The notes beneath the pieces are model-generated. The model made no database searches. It saw only the letters and a program-made list of their open reading frames with translations, and was not told the origin of the DNA. From the NCBI GenBank assembly GCA_012519125.1, contig JAAYQY010000002.1:1-15173 (forward strand): a DNA stretch of 15,173 nucleotides, read 5' to 3'. Below are positions 7,462-14,133 of this stretch, piece after piece (the first letter of the stretch is position 1; each line of letters opens with the position of its first letter). The stretch comes from Spirochaetales bacterium. GTDB taxonomy: Bacteria; Spirochaetota; Spirochaetia; Sphaerochaetales; Sphaerochaetaceae. The position numbers and the translations under genes were made by a program.

Positions 7462-10400
7462 TTAGCTCAGGAGACGCTCGAGCTTATAGGCTGCATCCAA
7501 CTCAGCCTCAAGCAGAACCTGTACGTAGCGCTCCACGCTGGACATCCCCTTGATTACCCCAAGTGAAAGTGCTGAGAGATAGATGATCTCCTGCATTGCC
7601 TCCTTCGTGTACCAGGTGGTTTCCTGATACTCATTCACCTGTGCGTACAAGCGAAGGCTTTTGTCCTCCAACAGAAGGGCCAGAATCTTCTTCGGATCTT
7701 CCATGGAGTCGTCAACCTGATAGGCGGCACTCGCAAGAATTGCAGCACTGTGGCAAGCCTTTCTGGAAAGGTCTTGGACAAAGCCCACCTCGCACAACTC
7801 CTTGCTGAAGAAACGGGAGAGCAGCAACTTGTCGCTGATGATCATTGCGTTTTCGATGGTGCAATCTTCACTGATGAAAGGCTTGAGGAAGAGAGATGCA
7901 GCCACTACTGCATCAAGCTCATCCATGATGGCTGAACCGTGGAGGAAGAATCGGGTTTTCGGATTACTGAAGAGGTTACCCCATCGCTTCACCTCATTGA
8001 GCATGAGGGCTGGGTTGATTTCCCTTGGCACGGCAGGCAAGGATTTCCGTGCGGCGGGATGGAGGTTTTCCACCACTGCTCCAAGGTGGGTGTATGCTTC
8101 TGCAAGGGTGAGGATGAGCTTGCGTTCGGTCCTGCTGGTAGCTTCCCCCTTGAGAATCTGACGAATCTGTTTGAAGAACTGCTCAGAGTGGAAGTTCTCC
8201 ATCGCCTTGTACACCGGCTTGAGCCTGAGAGCGAGAATCTCTTGCTCAAAGTTCTGTACACCCTGCTCTCCCATCTGCTCATAGAGGGCCAGATAAGTAC
8301 CATCGACATCCTCTACTTCACGGATATTGAGATAGACCTTGGTTTCAAACCCCCTCAGATGCAGGCTGAACCCTTCGTCATAGACCCTAAGGGAGGGTTT
8401 CATGTAGGTCAGGCCTTCAGAGAAGGAGTCATATATTACATAGCGCCTTCCCCCCAGGGTAAGACCCAGGGTTTCTGCAAGGCTGGTGGTTACTGTTCGC
8501 TTCTCTTCCCCATTCTTCTGCAATTTTGGTGCAGATGTTTTGATCCAGCCGCTCACTTCCTCATACTGGTTGTTGTAGAGGATGAGGGCTCGCTCGGTTT
8601 CGGTGCCGTTTACATAACAGAACGCAGACTGCTGAACCACACCATCCCGGTAGAGGTCGAAGAGGTTGAAAAAGTCGACTCCGCTGAACAGGTATCGCTT
8701 TTTCAGAAGTGGGAAAATTCGCTTGTAATGTTGATCGACAAGACCTTGGTTGGGTCTCTCATCCCAATACGCCCTGCGGTACTCCATGCCGTACTTTTCC
8801 CGATACCCTTCGATCTGCCCATGGCCGAACATCGGAAGGCCGGGCATGGTTGCCAAGAGGGTACAGATGCCGAAGTACTTATCCCCATCACCAAACTGGG
8901 CGATGGCTGTCTCTTCATCGGGATTGTTCATGAAGTTTACAAAGCGCTTGAGAATCTCAGGCTCGAAACTGATGGTGTTCTTGATTGTTTCGCGGTACTT
9001 CTGGTTTTCCTGGTTCTTGAGCATGTTCATGAAGGCACTGTTGTAGACACGGTGCATACCCAATGTCCTTACAAAGTAGCCCTCCATCATCCAGAAGGCC
9101 TCGGCGAGCAGGAGGGTGTCAGGAAGCTCCTCGTTGATTCTGTCCACCACCTCTCTCCAGAACTCTTGGGGGATTTTCTGGTTGAATTCAAGTTCATCCA
9201 TCCCATACTGGGCGCGCCCGGCAATATCTCCACCGTGGCCCGGCTTCGGGTACCAAAGACGTTGGATATGCTTCTTTGCCAAGGTCATTGCCGCATCGAA
9301 TCGGATGATCGGGAAGTTGGAAGCAACATGCTTAATCTGCTGATACACAGCCTCTCTCGTAGCTGGGTTGAGGAAATCAAGCTGTGCAGTATCATTCCAG
9401 GGCATCGAAGTCCCATCATTGCCATGGAAGATATAGGTGGTATTCCCGTTTCTCAAGTCCCTGCGTCGGAAGGTAACAGCCGCATCACTACGGTCGTAGT
9501 AATGGTCTTCGAGCTTGATTTCGATATCAGGGTTTGGTGAGAGATTCGGCCCATCATAGGTATAGGAGGGGAAGGGGGGGTAGCTTTGCTGGACAAAGTA
9601 CTCACTGTGATCAAAGACCCAGTCCCCATCAATTCCGCAGTGGTTGGGCACCATGTCGCTGGCAAGCCTGATCCCATAACGGGCACAGCGTTGGCGTAGG
9701 TTGTCCAACGCAGCCCAGCCACCAATTGCCTGGGCGATCTCATAGTTCTTCAATGAGTAGGCCGAAGCCTCGGCATCGGGGTTCCCGCACAGATTCTTAA
9801 TCTTCTTGCTTGCGCTGCTTCGTTCCCACAGCCCTATCAGCCACAAGGCGGTGAAGCCTCGCCCTGAAAGATTCTCCAACTCCTTGTCAGGAACCTTGTC
9901 CAAGGTGTCGATCGGATAGCCATACTCCTTGGAAAGCTGGTCAAGCCAGACCAAGGTTGACTTGGCCATCATAATGACATTGGGCATCCAGTTCTTGTCA
10001 GCCGTGAAGGCTTCATACTCATGGTCGAAAAGACTGTAGTCTGGGACTACCATCTCGGCTGACCCACCTCCGGCAGAGGGGAAATGGGGTTTGTCCTCCT
10101 CCTGCACAAAGTCGACAGCCCTGAGCAGAAGCGTTCTCAATGCCTGGGGTATCAGGTCGCCCCAAGCCTCAAGAATGTAGGAAATCTGGTCAAGCAAGGA
10201 GTCGGGATAGAGCCTGGCAGGGCGGGTAAGGAAGGAGAAGATATCCTCGTCACTGTTTCGCATCCCACTGGAAGCGCCTCCCATCAGGGCGGTCATCGCT
10301 TGGGCTGCTTTGGGAAAAGAGAGTCCTTCAGGAGCAATGAAAGGTTTTGCCGCCTTGGTGAGAGCAGGGTTCTCCATCATGACCTGATGGATGAAGTATC

Positions 10401-10797
10401 CTCGCAGAGACTCCTCGTAAAAGAAATCCAGAGGCAGTGACTGCTGGATCAACAGGGGAGAGGGGAACTCCTTCATATAGAAGGCCAACACCTCTTGGGC
10501 TGCATGATTCTTGTTGATCAATGCAGTAAGACGGGTGAAGAAATCCGGTTCATTGTCGGAGAGGTAGCGGGAGAGCACACTCTGGTAGAGTTGGTGAAGG
10601 ACGGCAGTGGCATGCAGTTTCCCCGACGACACCCAATCGTTGCCCCCTTTCGCCTTTACCTTGGAGTTGTAGATATGGGCGAGTTCGGTAGCCTGCTTGT
10701 ACAGTGCTCCAAGATCGGAATCCGAAGCAAACAACGCTGGAAAAAAATCCATTTCAGTCCTGGTACGAACTGAAATGCGAAAATCACGTGTAATCAA
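7462..10797 (-). CDS. Large GH13-family alpha-amylase-type glycoside hydrolase
   Basis: This is a probable intracellular alpha-glucan-active enzyme of family GH13; no signal peptide is seen and the exact substrate is unknown. The protein has 1,111 residues from a TTG start. A mostly helical N-terminal extension (1 to about 265) precedes the catalytic barrel (about 270-715), a beta-rich region (about 715-835) and a helical C-terminal extension of some 270 residues. GH13 region I is DMVPNH (381-386). Region II is IRFDAA with R499 and nucleophile D501. Region III is LLAEAF with acid/base E566. Region IV is NNPDE (624-628) with the stabilising Asp at 627, where Pro stands for the usual His. TTG 10797 is preferred because AGGGAGG lies six bases upstream and because the RDFRIS...FFPALF lead looks like a conserved beginning. 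ATG 10851 would precede the predicted transcription start, and ATG 10752 would remove the lead. It heads a likely operon with the transporter and membrane protein. Confidence 0.9.
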   Translation of the reverse strand: MITRDFRISVRTRTEMDFFPALFASDSDLGALYKQATELAHIYNSKVKAKGGNDWVSSGKLHATAVLHQLYQSVLSRYLSDNEPDFFTRLTALINKNHAAQEVLAFYMKEFPSPLLIQQSLPLDFFYEESLRGYFIHQVMMENPALTKAAKPFIAPEGLSFPKAAQAMTALMGGASSGMRNSDEDIFSFLTRPARLYPDSLLDQISYILEAWGDLIPQALRTLLLRAVDFVQEEDKPHFPSAGGGSAEMVVPDYSLFDHEYEAFTADKNWMPNVIMMAKSTLVWLDQLSKEYGYPIDTLDKVPDKELENLSGRGFTALWLIGLWERSSASKKIKNLCGNPDAEASAYSLKNYEIAQAIGGWAALDNLRQRCARYGIRLASDMVPNHCGIDGDWVFDHSEYFVQQSYPPFPSYTYDGPNLSPNPDIEIKLEDHYYDRSDAAVTFRRRDLRNGNTTYIFHGNDGTSMPWNDTAQLDFLNPATREAVYQQIKHVASNFPIIRFDAAMTLAKKHIQRLWYPKPGHGGDIAGRAQYGMDELEFNQKIPQEFWREVVDRINEELPDTLLLAEAFWMMEGYFVRTLGMHRVYNSAFMNMLKNQENQKYRETIKNTISFEPEILKRFVNFMNNPDEETAIAQFGDGDKYFGICTLLATMPGLPMFGHGQIEGYREKYGMEYRRAYWDERPNQGLVDQHYKRIFPLLKKRYLFSGVDFFNLFDLYRDGVVQQSAFCYVNGTETERALILYNNQYEEVSGWIKTSAPKLQKNGEEKRTVTTSLAETLGLTLGGRRYVIYDSFSEGLTYMKPSLRVYDEGFSLHLRGFETKVYLNIREVEDVDGTYLALYEQMGEQGVQNFEQEILALRLKPVYKAMENFHSEQFFKQIRQILKGEATSRTERKLILTLAEAYTHLGAVVENLHPAARKSLPAVPREINPALMLNEVKRWGNLFSNPKTRFFLHGSAIMDELDAVVAASLFLKPFISEDCTIENAMIISDKLLLSRFFSKELCEVGFVQDLSRKACHSAAILASAAYQVDDSMEDPKKILALLLEDKSLRLYAQVNEYQETTWYTKEAMQEIIYLSALSLGVIKGMSSVERYVQVLLEAELDAAYKLERLLS
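10750..10777 (-). repeat. Perfect 9-bp inverted repeat followed by T7 in the first amylase codons
   Basis: CATTTCAGT and its exact complement ACTGAAATG flank a 10-base spacer. On the coding (minus) strand the right arm is followed by GGATTTTTTTCC, so the transcript could form a hairpin followed by seven Us, like a weak intrinsic terminator. It starts 20 bases after the TTG codon and about 57 bases after the predicted transcription start. It could also be a repressor site. The stem is AT-rich and not very stable. Confidence 0.5.
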
Positions 10798-10803
10798 GTC
10801 ACG

Positions 10804-10810
10804 CCTCCCT
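10804..10810 (-). promoter_or_regulatory. Ribosome binding site that decides the amylase TTG start
   Basis: AGGGAGG on the minus strand lies six bases before TTG 10797. It is far stronger than anything before ATG 10851, and better than the CAGGA before ATG 10752. Confidence 0.7.
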
Positions 10811-10841
10811 GAGGGTGGTTCAATCCCTGAACGGTAAGTCC

Positions 10842-10870
10842 AGTATACCATGAGAGGCTTTGGTTGTAAC
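10842..10870 (-). promoter_or_regulatory. Sigma-70-type promoter of the amylase operon
   Basis: On the minus strand GTTACA (10870-10865, four of six) and TATACT (10847-10842, five of six) are 17 bp apart, and TGG before the -10 makes it an extended -10 (TGGTATACT). Transcription would begin near 10834-10835, giving a leader of about 37 bases to the TTG start. It sits in the 97-bp gap between the amylase start and the pth stop, so the amylase need not rely on read-through from pth. Confidence 0.6.
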
Positions 10871-10894
10871 CCCTTTCTTGGGAATGAGCGTCTG

Positions 10895-11425
10895 TTAGAC
10901 TAATGTATTTGTTACTGGAAGTGAAGAAATATCACTATCAAGCATCGATGATGCAAGGTCTAGCACCAACGGAAGCGAGACTTCTTCTTCCGAAGTAAAC
11001 CGCTCTAGCACAAAGGAGGCAACTGACCCATGCTTCGGTCTGCCGATACCTATTCTCAGACGAAGGAACTGATCACTATTCACATGCTGCTTGATCGATT
11101 TCAACCCATTGTGCCCCTGCAGTCCTCCCCCAGCTTGCAATCGCAGCGTACCATAGGGAAGCTCCAGATCGTCATGGACCACCAGGATGTTGTTGGGTTC
11201 GAGATGGAAGAAATCAAGGGTGGCACGAACTGCCTTTCCACTCTCATTCATATAGGTCTGAGGCCTGAGCAGGCGGACAGGGCCTTCACTTGAGAGCTGT
11301 GCATGGAATTTCGTCGACCACGAGAGGTTGGGAAAGTGATGGTCACAGACCATCCAGGCGATGTTGTGCCTTGTTCTTGCATACTCCCTTCCGGGGTTGC
11401 CCAGGAATACCATTAGTTTTACCAT
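10895..11425 (-). CDS. pth: Peptidyl-tRNA hydrolase
   Basis: Pth is a cytoplasmic enzyme that releases tRNA from peptidyl-tRNA dropped by stalled ribosomes; it is usually essential. The 176-residue length is a little below the common 185-195. Catalytic and binding residues are all visible: N10 in LGNPGREY, catalytic H20 in TRHNIAW, N60 in PQTYMNESG, D85 in VVHDDLELP, and N106 in GLQGHNGLKS. RIGIGRPKHGSV (124-135) is the usual late motif. The C-terminal tail after about residue 145 is short and lacks the common basic end. Start ATG 11425 gives the typical MVKLMVFLGNPG beginning; the next ATG, 11413, would cut the first strand. No ribosome binding site is seen, and a -10-like hexamer lies five bases upstream. 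The gene is divergent from the homocysteine operon, with starts 35 bp apart. Confidence 0.96.
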   Translation of the reverse strand: MVKLMVFLGNPGREYARTRHNIAWMVCDHHFPNLSWSTKFHAQLSSEGPVRLLRPQTYMNESGKAVRATLDFFHLEPNNILVVHDDLELPYGTLRLQAGGGLQGHNGLKSIKQHVNSDQFLRLRIGIGRPKHGSVASFVLERFTSEEEVSLPLVLDLASSMLDSDISSLPVTNTLV

Positions 11426-11430
11426 AGCCT

Positions 11431-11436
11431 ATCATA
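11431..11436 (-). promoter_or_regulatory. Possible -10 element of pth
   Basis: TATGAT on the minus strand (five of six consensus bases) ends five bases before the pth ATG, with only a poor -35 (TTTTCT) 17 bp further upstream. If used, the message would start at the start codon, as proposed for lgt. The 35-bp divergent gap shows no convincing promoter for the plus-strand operon, which may be transcribed from within pth. Confidence 0.25.
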
Positions 11437-11460
11437 CGGGCAATCAAGAGGAGAGAAAAG

Positions 11461-11793
11461 ATGTATGTACTGGTCTTCTATGTACCGCAGTCCCATCTTG
11501 AGTCGGTGAAAGAGGCTGTCTTCTCCACAGGAGCAGGAACCATGGGCAACTACGCAAAGTGTTGCTTCCAAACCAAGGGAACAGGCCAATTCATGCCACT
11601 TTGTGGTAGTTCTCCGTTTCTGGGGACCGAAGGAATGCTTGCACAAGAAGAGGAGTGGCGGGTAGAATTGGTGGTCGACGAAGAGAATGCCGCCTTGGCA
11701 GTACAGGCTCTGCTTGACGCTCATCCCTATGAGGTTCCTGCCTATCATCTGATCCCAGTCTTGACCCTTGAGGGGGTCGAGTACAACGAATAG
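11461..11793 (+). CDS. Small stand-alone YqfO/NIF3-insert-like protein (COG3323 type)
   Basis: This 110-residue soluble protein resembles the PII/CutA-like domain inserted in YqfO (NIF3, DUF34) proteins, here as a free polypeptide. Recognisable parts are the VFYVPQSHLESVKEAVF start, GAGTMGNYAKCCF (24-36), TKGTGQF (38-44) and the late HPYEVPAY motif (about 87-94). The rest of NIF3, with its dinuclear metal site, is absent. Molecular function is unknown. The fold relates to small trimeric ligand- or metal-binding proteins, but no ligand can be named. A GAGGAG site lies seven bases before the ATG. The stop overlaps the ribosome binding site of the DUF39 gene eight bases on, so it is the first gene of the homocysteine/methionine operon. 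That position suggests a helper or sensing role in sulfur or methionine metabolism, which is inference. Confidence 0.8.
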   Translation: MYVLVFYVPQSHLESVKEAVFSTGAGTMGNYAKCCFQTKGTGQFMPLCGSSPFLGTEGMLAQEEEWRVELVVDEENAALAVQALLDAHPYEVPAYHLIPVLTLEGVEYNE

Positions 11794-11796
11794 GAG
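11791..11796 (+). promoter_or_regulatory. Ribosome binding site of the DUF39 gene, overlapping the upstream stop
   Basis: TAGGAG contains the TAG stop of the small YqfO-like gene and lies five bases before the DUF39 ATG at 11802. Translation of the two genes is likely coupled. Confidence 0.7.
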
Positions 11797-11801
11797 TATC
11801 C

Positions 11802-12962
11802 ATGGCAAAGACGATTGCCCAGATCAACGAGAAAATCAAGGCGGGAAGCGTGGTGGTGGTAAGCGCCGAAGCCTTCTCAAAAATGGCCAAGGAAACGCCG
11901 ATTTCCACCCTCAGCGAGGAAGTGGATATTGTCACAACAGCCACCTTCGGCCCCATGTGTTCTTCCGGCGCCATCATCAACTTCGGGCACTGGTCTCCAG
12001 GCATCAGGATGGAAGAGATCAGTCTCAACGGGGTGAGTGCCTATGAGGGCTTGGCTGCGGTGGACACTTACATTGGAGCAACCGCCGAATCGAAATTCGA
12101 TCCCACCTATGGGGGAGCGAATGTGATCGAAGACCTCATCGCTGGCAAGGATGTGCGACTCCATGCCCGGGGGAAGGGAACCGATTGCTATCCGACCAAG
12201 GAGATCGATACATGGATCAACAAGGATACGGTCAACGAATTCTACCTGTTCAATCCCCGCAACGCCTATCAGAACTATGCTGCAGCAACCAACAGCACCA
12301 GCCGCATCAAGTACACCTATATGGGCAGTCTCCTTCCACGGATGGGCAACATCACCTACTCCACCAGTGGGGAGTTGAGCCCCTTGCTCAATGATCCCTA
12401 CCTCAGGACCATCGGTCTGGGAACAAGAATCTTCCTTGGTGGTGGTGAAGGGTTTGTGGTGTGGAACGGGACGCAGTTCAACACCCGTCGTGAGCGCAAC
12501 AGCATGGGTATCCCCAAGCTTCCCGGTGCCACCTTGGCGGTGCTCGGTGATGCACGGCAGATGTCAACCGATTTCATCCGTTCCGCCTACTATGAGAAAT
12601 ATGGTGTCTCGATGTTTGTCGGCATAGGCATTCCCATCCCCGTCCTGGACGAGCGGATGGCTCAAAGTCTTGCCATCAGCAACGACCAGATTGAGACCAC
12701 CATCCTTGACTATGGCCAGGAGAACCATCCCAGTATGGGTACGGTTACCTATGCCCAGCTTGCCAGTGGGTCTGTCACCCTCTCCGACGGCAAGCAGATC
12801 AAGACAGCTCCTCTCTCTTCCTTGGCAAAGGCTCGAGAAATTGCCGATATCCTTGCCGATAGGATCAGAAGCAGGAAGTTCTTCCTGACCGAACCGGTTG
12901 CCATGTTCCCCAAGGACAGTTTTGTCAAACCCCTGGTACATCGCGAAGGAGGTGCACAATGA
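11802..12962 (+). CDS. Homocysteine biosynthesis protein, DUF39/HcyBio family
   Basis: DUF39 proteins, together with a NIL-ferredoxin, are needed in Methanosarcina acetivorans and Desulfovibrio for a route that makes homocysteine from aspartate semialdehyde and sulfide without an acylhomoserine intermediate. The reaction mechanism is not settled. This 386-residue cytoplasmic protein is a single DUF39 domain and lacks the C-terminal CBS domains of some archaeal members. Two cysteines sit in conserved-looking contexts, C53 in TFGPMCSSGA and C129 in KGTDCYPTKE, and are candidates for the persulfide or sulfur-transfer residues. Glycine-rich stretches occur at GLGTRIFLGGGEGFV (205-219) and VGIGIPIPVLDE (273-284). 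The late segment about 310-336 (GTVTYAQLASGSV) is also typical. The start follows a TAGGAG site, and the 3' end overlaps the ferredoxin gene by four bases (ATGA). Neighbouring genes for the ferredoxin, UPF0280 and MetH strongly support the call. Confidence 0.92.
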   Translation: MAKTIAQINEKIKAGSVVVVSAEAFSKMAKETPISTLSEEVDIVTTATFGPMCSSGAIINFGHWSPGIRMEEISLNGVSAYEGLAAVDTYIGATAESKFDPTYGGANVIEDLIAGKDVRLHARGKGTDCYPTKEIDTWINKDTVNEFYLFNPRNAYQNYAAATNSTSRIKYTYMGSLLPRMGNITYSTSGELSPLLNDPYLRTIGLGTRIFLGGGEGFVVWNGTQFNTRRERNSMGIPKLPGATLAVLGDARQMSTDFIRSAYYEKYGVSMFVGIGIPIPVLDERMAQSLAISNDQIETTILDYGQENHPSMGTVTYAQLASGSVTLSDGKQIKTAPLSSLAKAREIADILADRIRSRKFFLTEPVAMFPKDSFVKPLVHREGGAQ

Positions 12963-13372
12963 GACGCAGATACGCGCTTCGCTTCTCCCCCGCTCTGGTG
13001 GAACAGCCGATCGTCAGCAAGCTCGCCAGAATCTACGATGTGGATATCAACATCCTCAATGCAGATGTAGCAAGCGGTCGCGGAGGTAAACTCATTGTTG
13101 AACTGGTGGGAACCGATGAGAACCTCGACAAGAGCGTACACTATCTCTCTGAGGTTGGTGTCCTTGTCTCCGAGATGGTCAAGGAGTTGCTCTTCAAGCA
13201 GGAAGCCTGCATCCATTGCGGAGCATGTACTGCTGTCTGTTCCCCAAAGGCCCTCTCGATGGACAACTCTGCAAAGCTCGTCTTTGATGTTTCGCTGTGC
13301 GTAGTTTGTGGTCTTTGCACCCAAGCCTGTCCTCTACGCTTGTTTGAGGTCTCGCACGAGCGAGAGGCCTGA
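12959..13372 (+). CDS. NIL-domain 2x[4Fe-4S] ferredoxin of homocysteine synthesis
   Basis: This 137-residue protein has an N-terminal NIL domain (about 1-75), a small ACT-like fold otherwise found on MetN methionine transporter ATPases. A bacterial-type ferredoxin domain follows, with two motifs for [4Fe-4S] clusters: C84, C87, C90, C94 (CIHCGACTAVCSP) and C114, C117, C120, C124 (CVVCGLCTQACP). In the cross pattern of such ferredoxins the last cysteine of each motif serves the other cluster. Proteins of this build accompany DUF39 in methanogens and sulfate reducers and are thought to supply electrons or sulfur chemistry for homocysteine formation. The NIL part may sense methionine or hold the partner, which is inference. 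A near-perfect AAGGAGGTG precedes the ATG, and the start overlaps the DUF39 stop as ATGA, so synthesis is probably coupled at matched levels. The UPF0280 gene begins two bases after the stop. Confidence 0.93.
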   Translation: MRRRYALRFSPALVEQPIVSKLARIYDVDINILNADVASGRGGKLIVELVGTDENLDKSVHYLSEVGVLVSEMVKELLFKQEACIHCGACTAVCSPKALSMDNSAKLVFDVSLCVVCGLCTQACPLRLFEVSHEREA

Positions 13373-13374
13373 CC

Positions 13375-14133
13375 ATGTACGAGAAGCGAACCTATCGTCA
13401 GAACATGGGAGCAGGTCGCTTCACGAGCATCTCCCTTTCCGTTCAGGAAAGTGATCTTTGGATCGGCTGGACCGGGTCTGTCGACCAGGCTCAGCTGATC
13501 AAAGCAGCTACTGCCCTTGTACGCCGATTGCGGCTGGAGCTGATCGGTCACCCTGATTCCCGTTTTCTGACCAGCTTGGTGCCGCTTGCAGGGCATGACT
13601 ATCCAAGCGAACTGGCCAATGCTATGCAAAGTGCTTCCTTGCGTGCCGGCACCGGACCCATTGCTGCGGTAGCCGGTGCAATCGCCCAAGCGGTAGGAAA
13701 GGAACTGAAGCAGAAGTTCTCACTCGACGAGATAGTCGTAGAGAATGGGGGAGATCTCTATGTTGATGTCCTCAAACCCCTCCCGATAAGGCTATTTGCA
13801 CCTACAAGTTCGTTTTCAGGGAAGCTTTCGGTAGTGGTTTCCCCTTCTGATTGTCCTCTGGGGGTTTGCACATCCTCAGCAAGGATCGGCCATTCACTGA
13901 GCTTCGGGCGGGCAGATGCAGTACTGGTGGCAGCAACAGATGCCGCTCTTGCCGATGCTTGGGCAACCGCAGGTTGCAATCAGGTACAGACAAAAAGCGA
14001 TGCGCAGCGCGTCTGTACAAAGCTTTCTTCCCAGGAGGGAATCCTTTCCGTCCTGGTTGTCATTGAAGATACACTGGCCATCGGTGGCCGGCTGGAGGTT
14101 TGCACCCACGATGAACAGAACCCAATACCTTGA
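13375..14133 (+). CDS. UPF0280 (COG2122) ApbE-like protein of homocysteine synthesis
   Basis: The 252-residue protein belongs to UPF0280/COG2122, whose fold is related to ApbE flavin transferases. Typical segments are GTGPIAAVAGAIAQAVG (92-108), VENGGDLYVDV (122-132), GVCTSSARIGHSLSFGRAD (163-181) and the helix ATDAALADAWATAGCN (187-202). In Desulfovibrio and Methanosarcina, genetics tie this family to the DUF39/NIL-ferredoxin route to homocysteine, but its reaction is unknown. The ApbE resemblance suggests handling of a flavin or another nucleotide cofactor; that is inference. No clear ApbE-type flavinylation target (D-x-x-T/S-G-A-T) is visible in the DUF39 or ferredoxin proteins. The gene starts two bases after the ferredoxin stop, behind GAGAGG, and its last 23 bp overlap metH. 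The adjacency with DUF39, ferredoxin and methionine synthase is strong context. Confidence 0.92.
   Translation: MYEKRTYRQNMGAGRFTSISLSVQESDLWIGWTGSVDQAQLIKAATALVRRLRLELIGHPDSRFLTSLVPLAGHDYPSELANAMQSASLRAGTGPIAAVAGAIAQAVGKELKQKFSLDEIVVENGGDLYVDVLKPLPIRLFAPTSSFSGKLSVVVSPSDCPLGVCTSSARIGHSLSFGRADAVLVAATDAALADAWATAGCNQVQTKSDAQRVCTKLSSQEGILSVLVVIEDTLAIGGRLEVCTHDEQNPIP

Noticed and set aside
7939..9540. A 533-codon open frame on the plus strand inside the amylase gene
   Set aside because: It is antisense to the conserved GH13 catalytic core. Its translation resembles no family, so it is a by-product of codon bias on the other strand.
11426..11460. Possible SAM or cobalamin riboswitch before the homocysteine/metH operon
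   Set aside because: Only 35 bp separate the operon from the divergent pth start, too short for any known riboswitch of these classes. None is seen inside pth either, though a structure search was not possible.
11419..12028. Overlapping minus-strand open frames opposite the YqfO-like and DUF39 genes
   Set aside because: They run antisense to clearly coding, tightly arranged genes and carry no recognisable motif.
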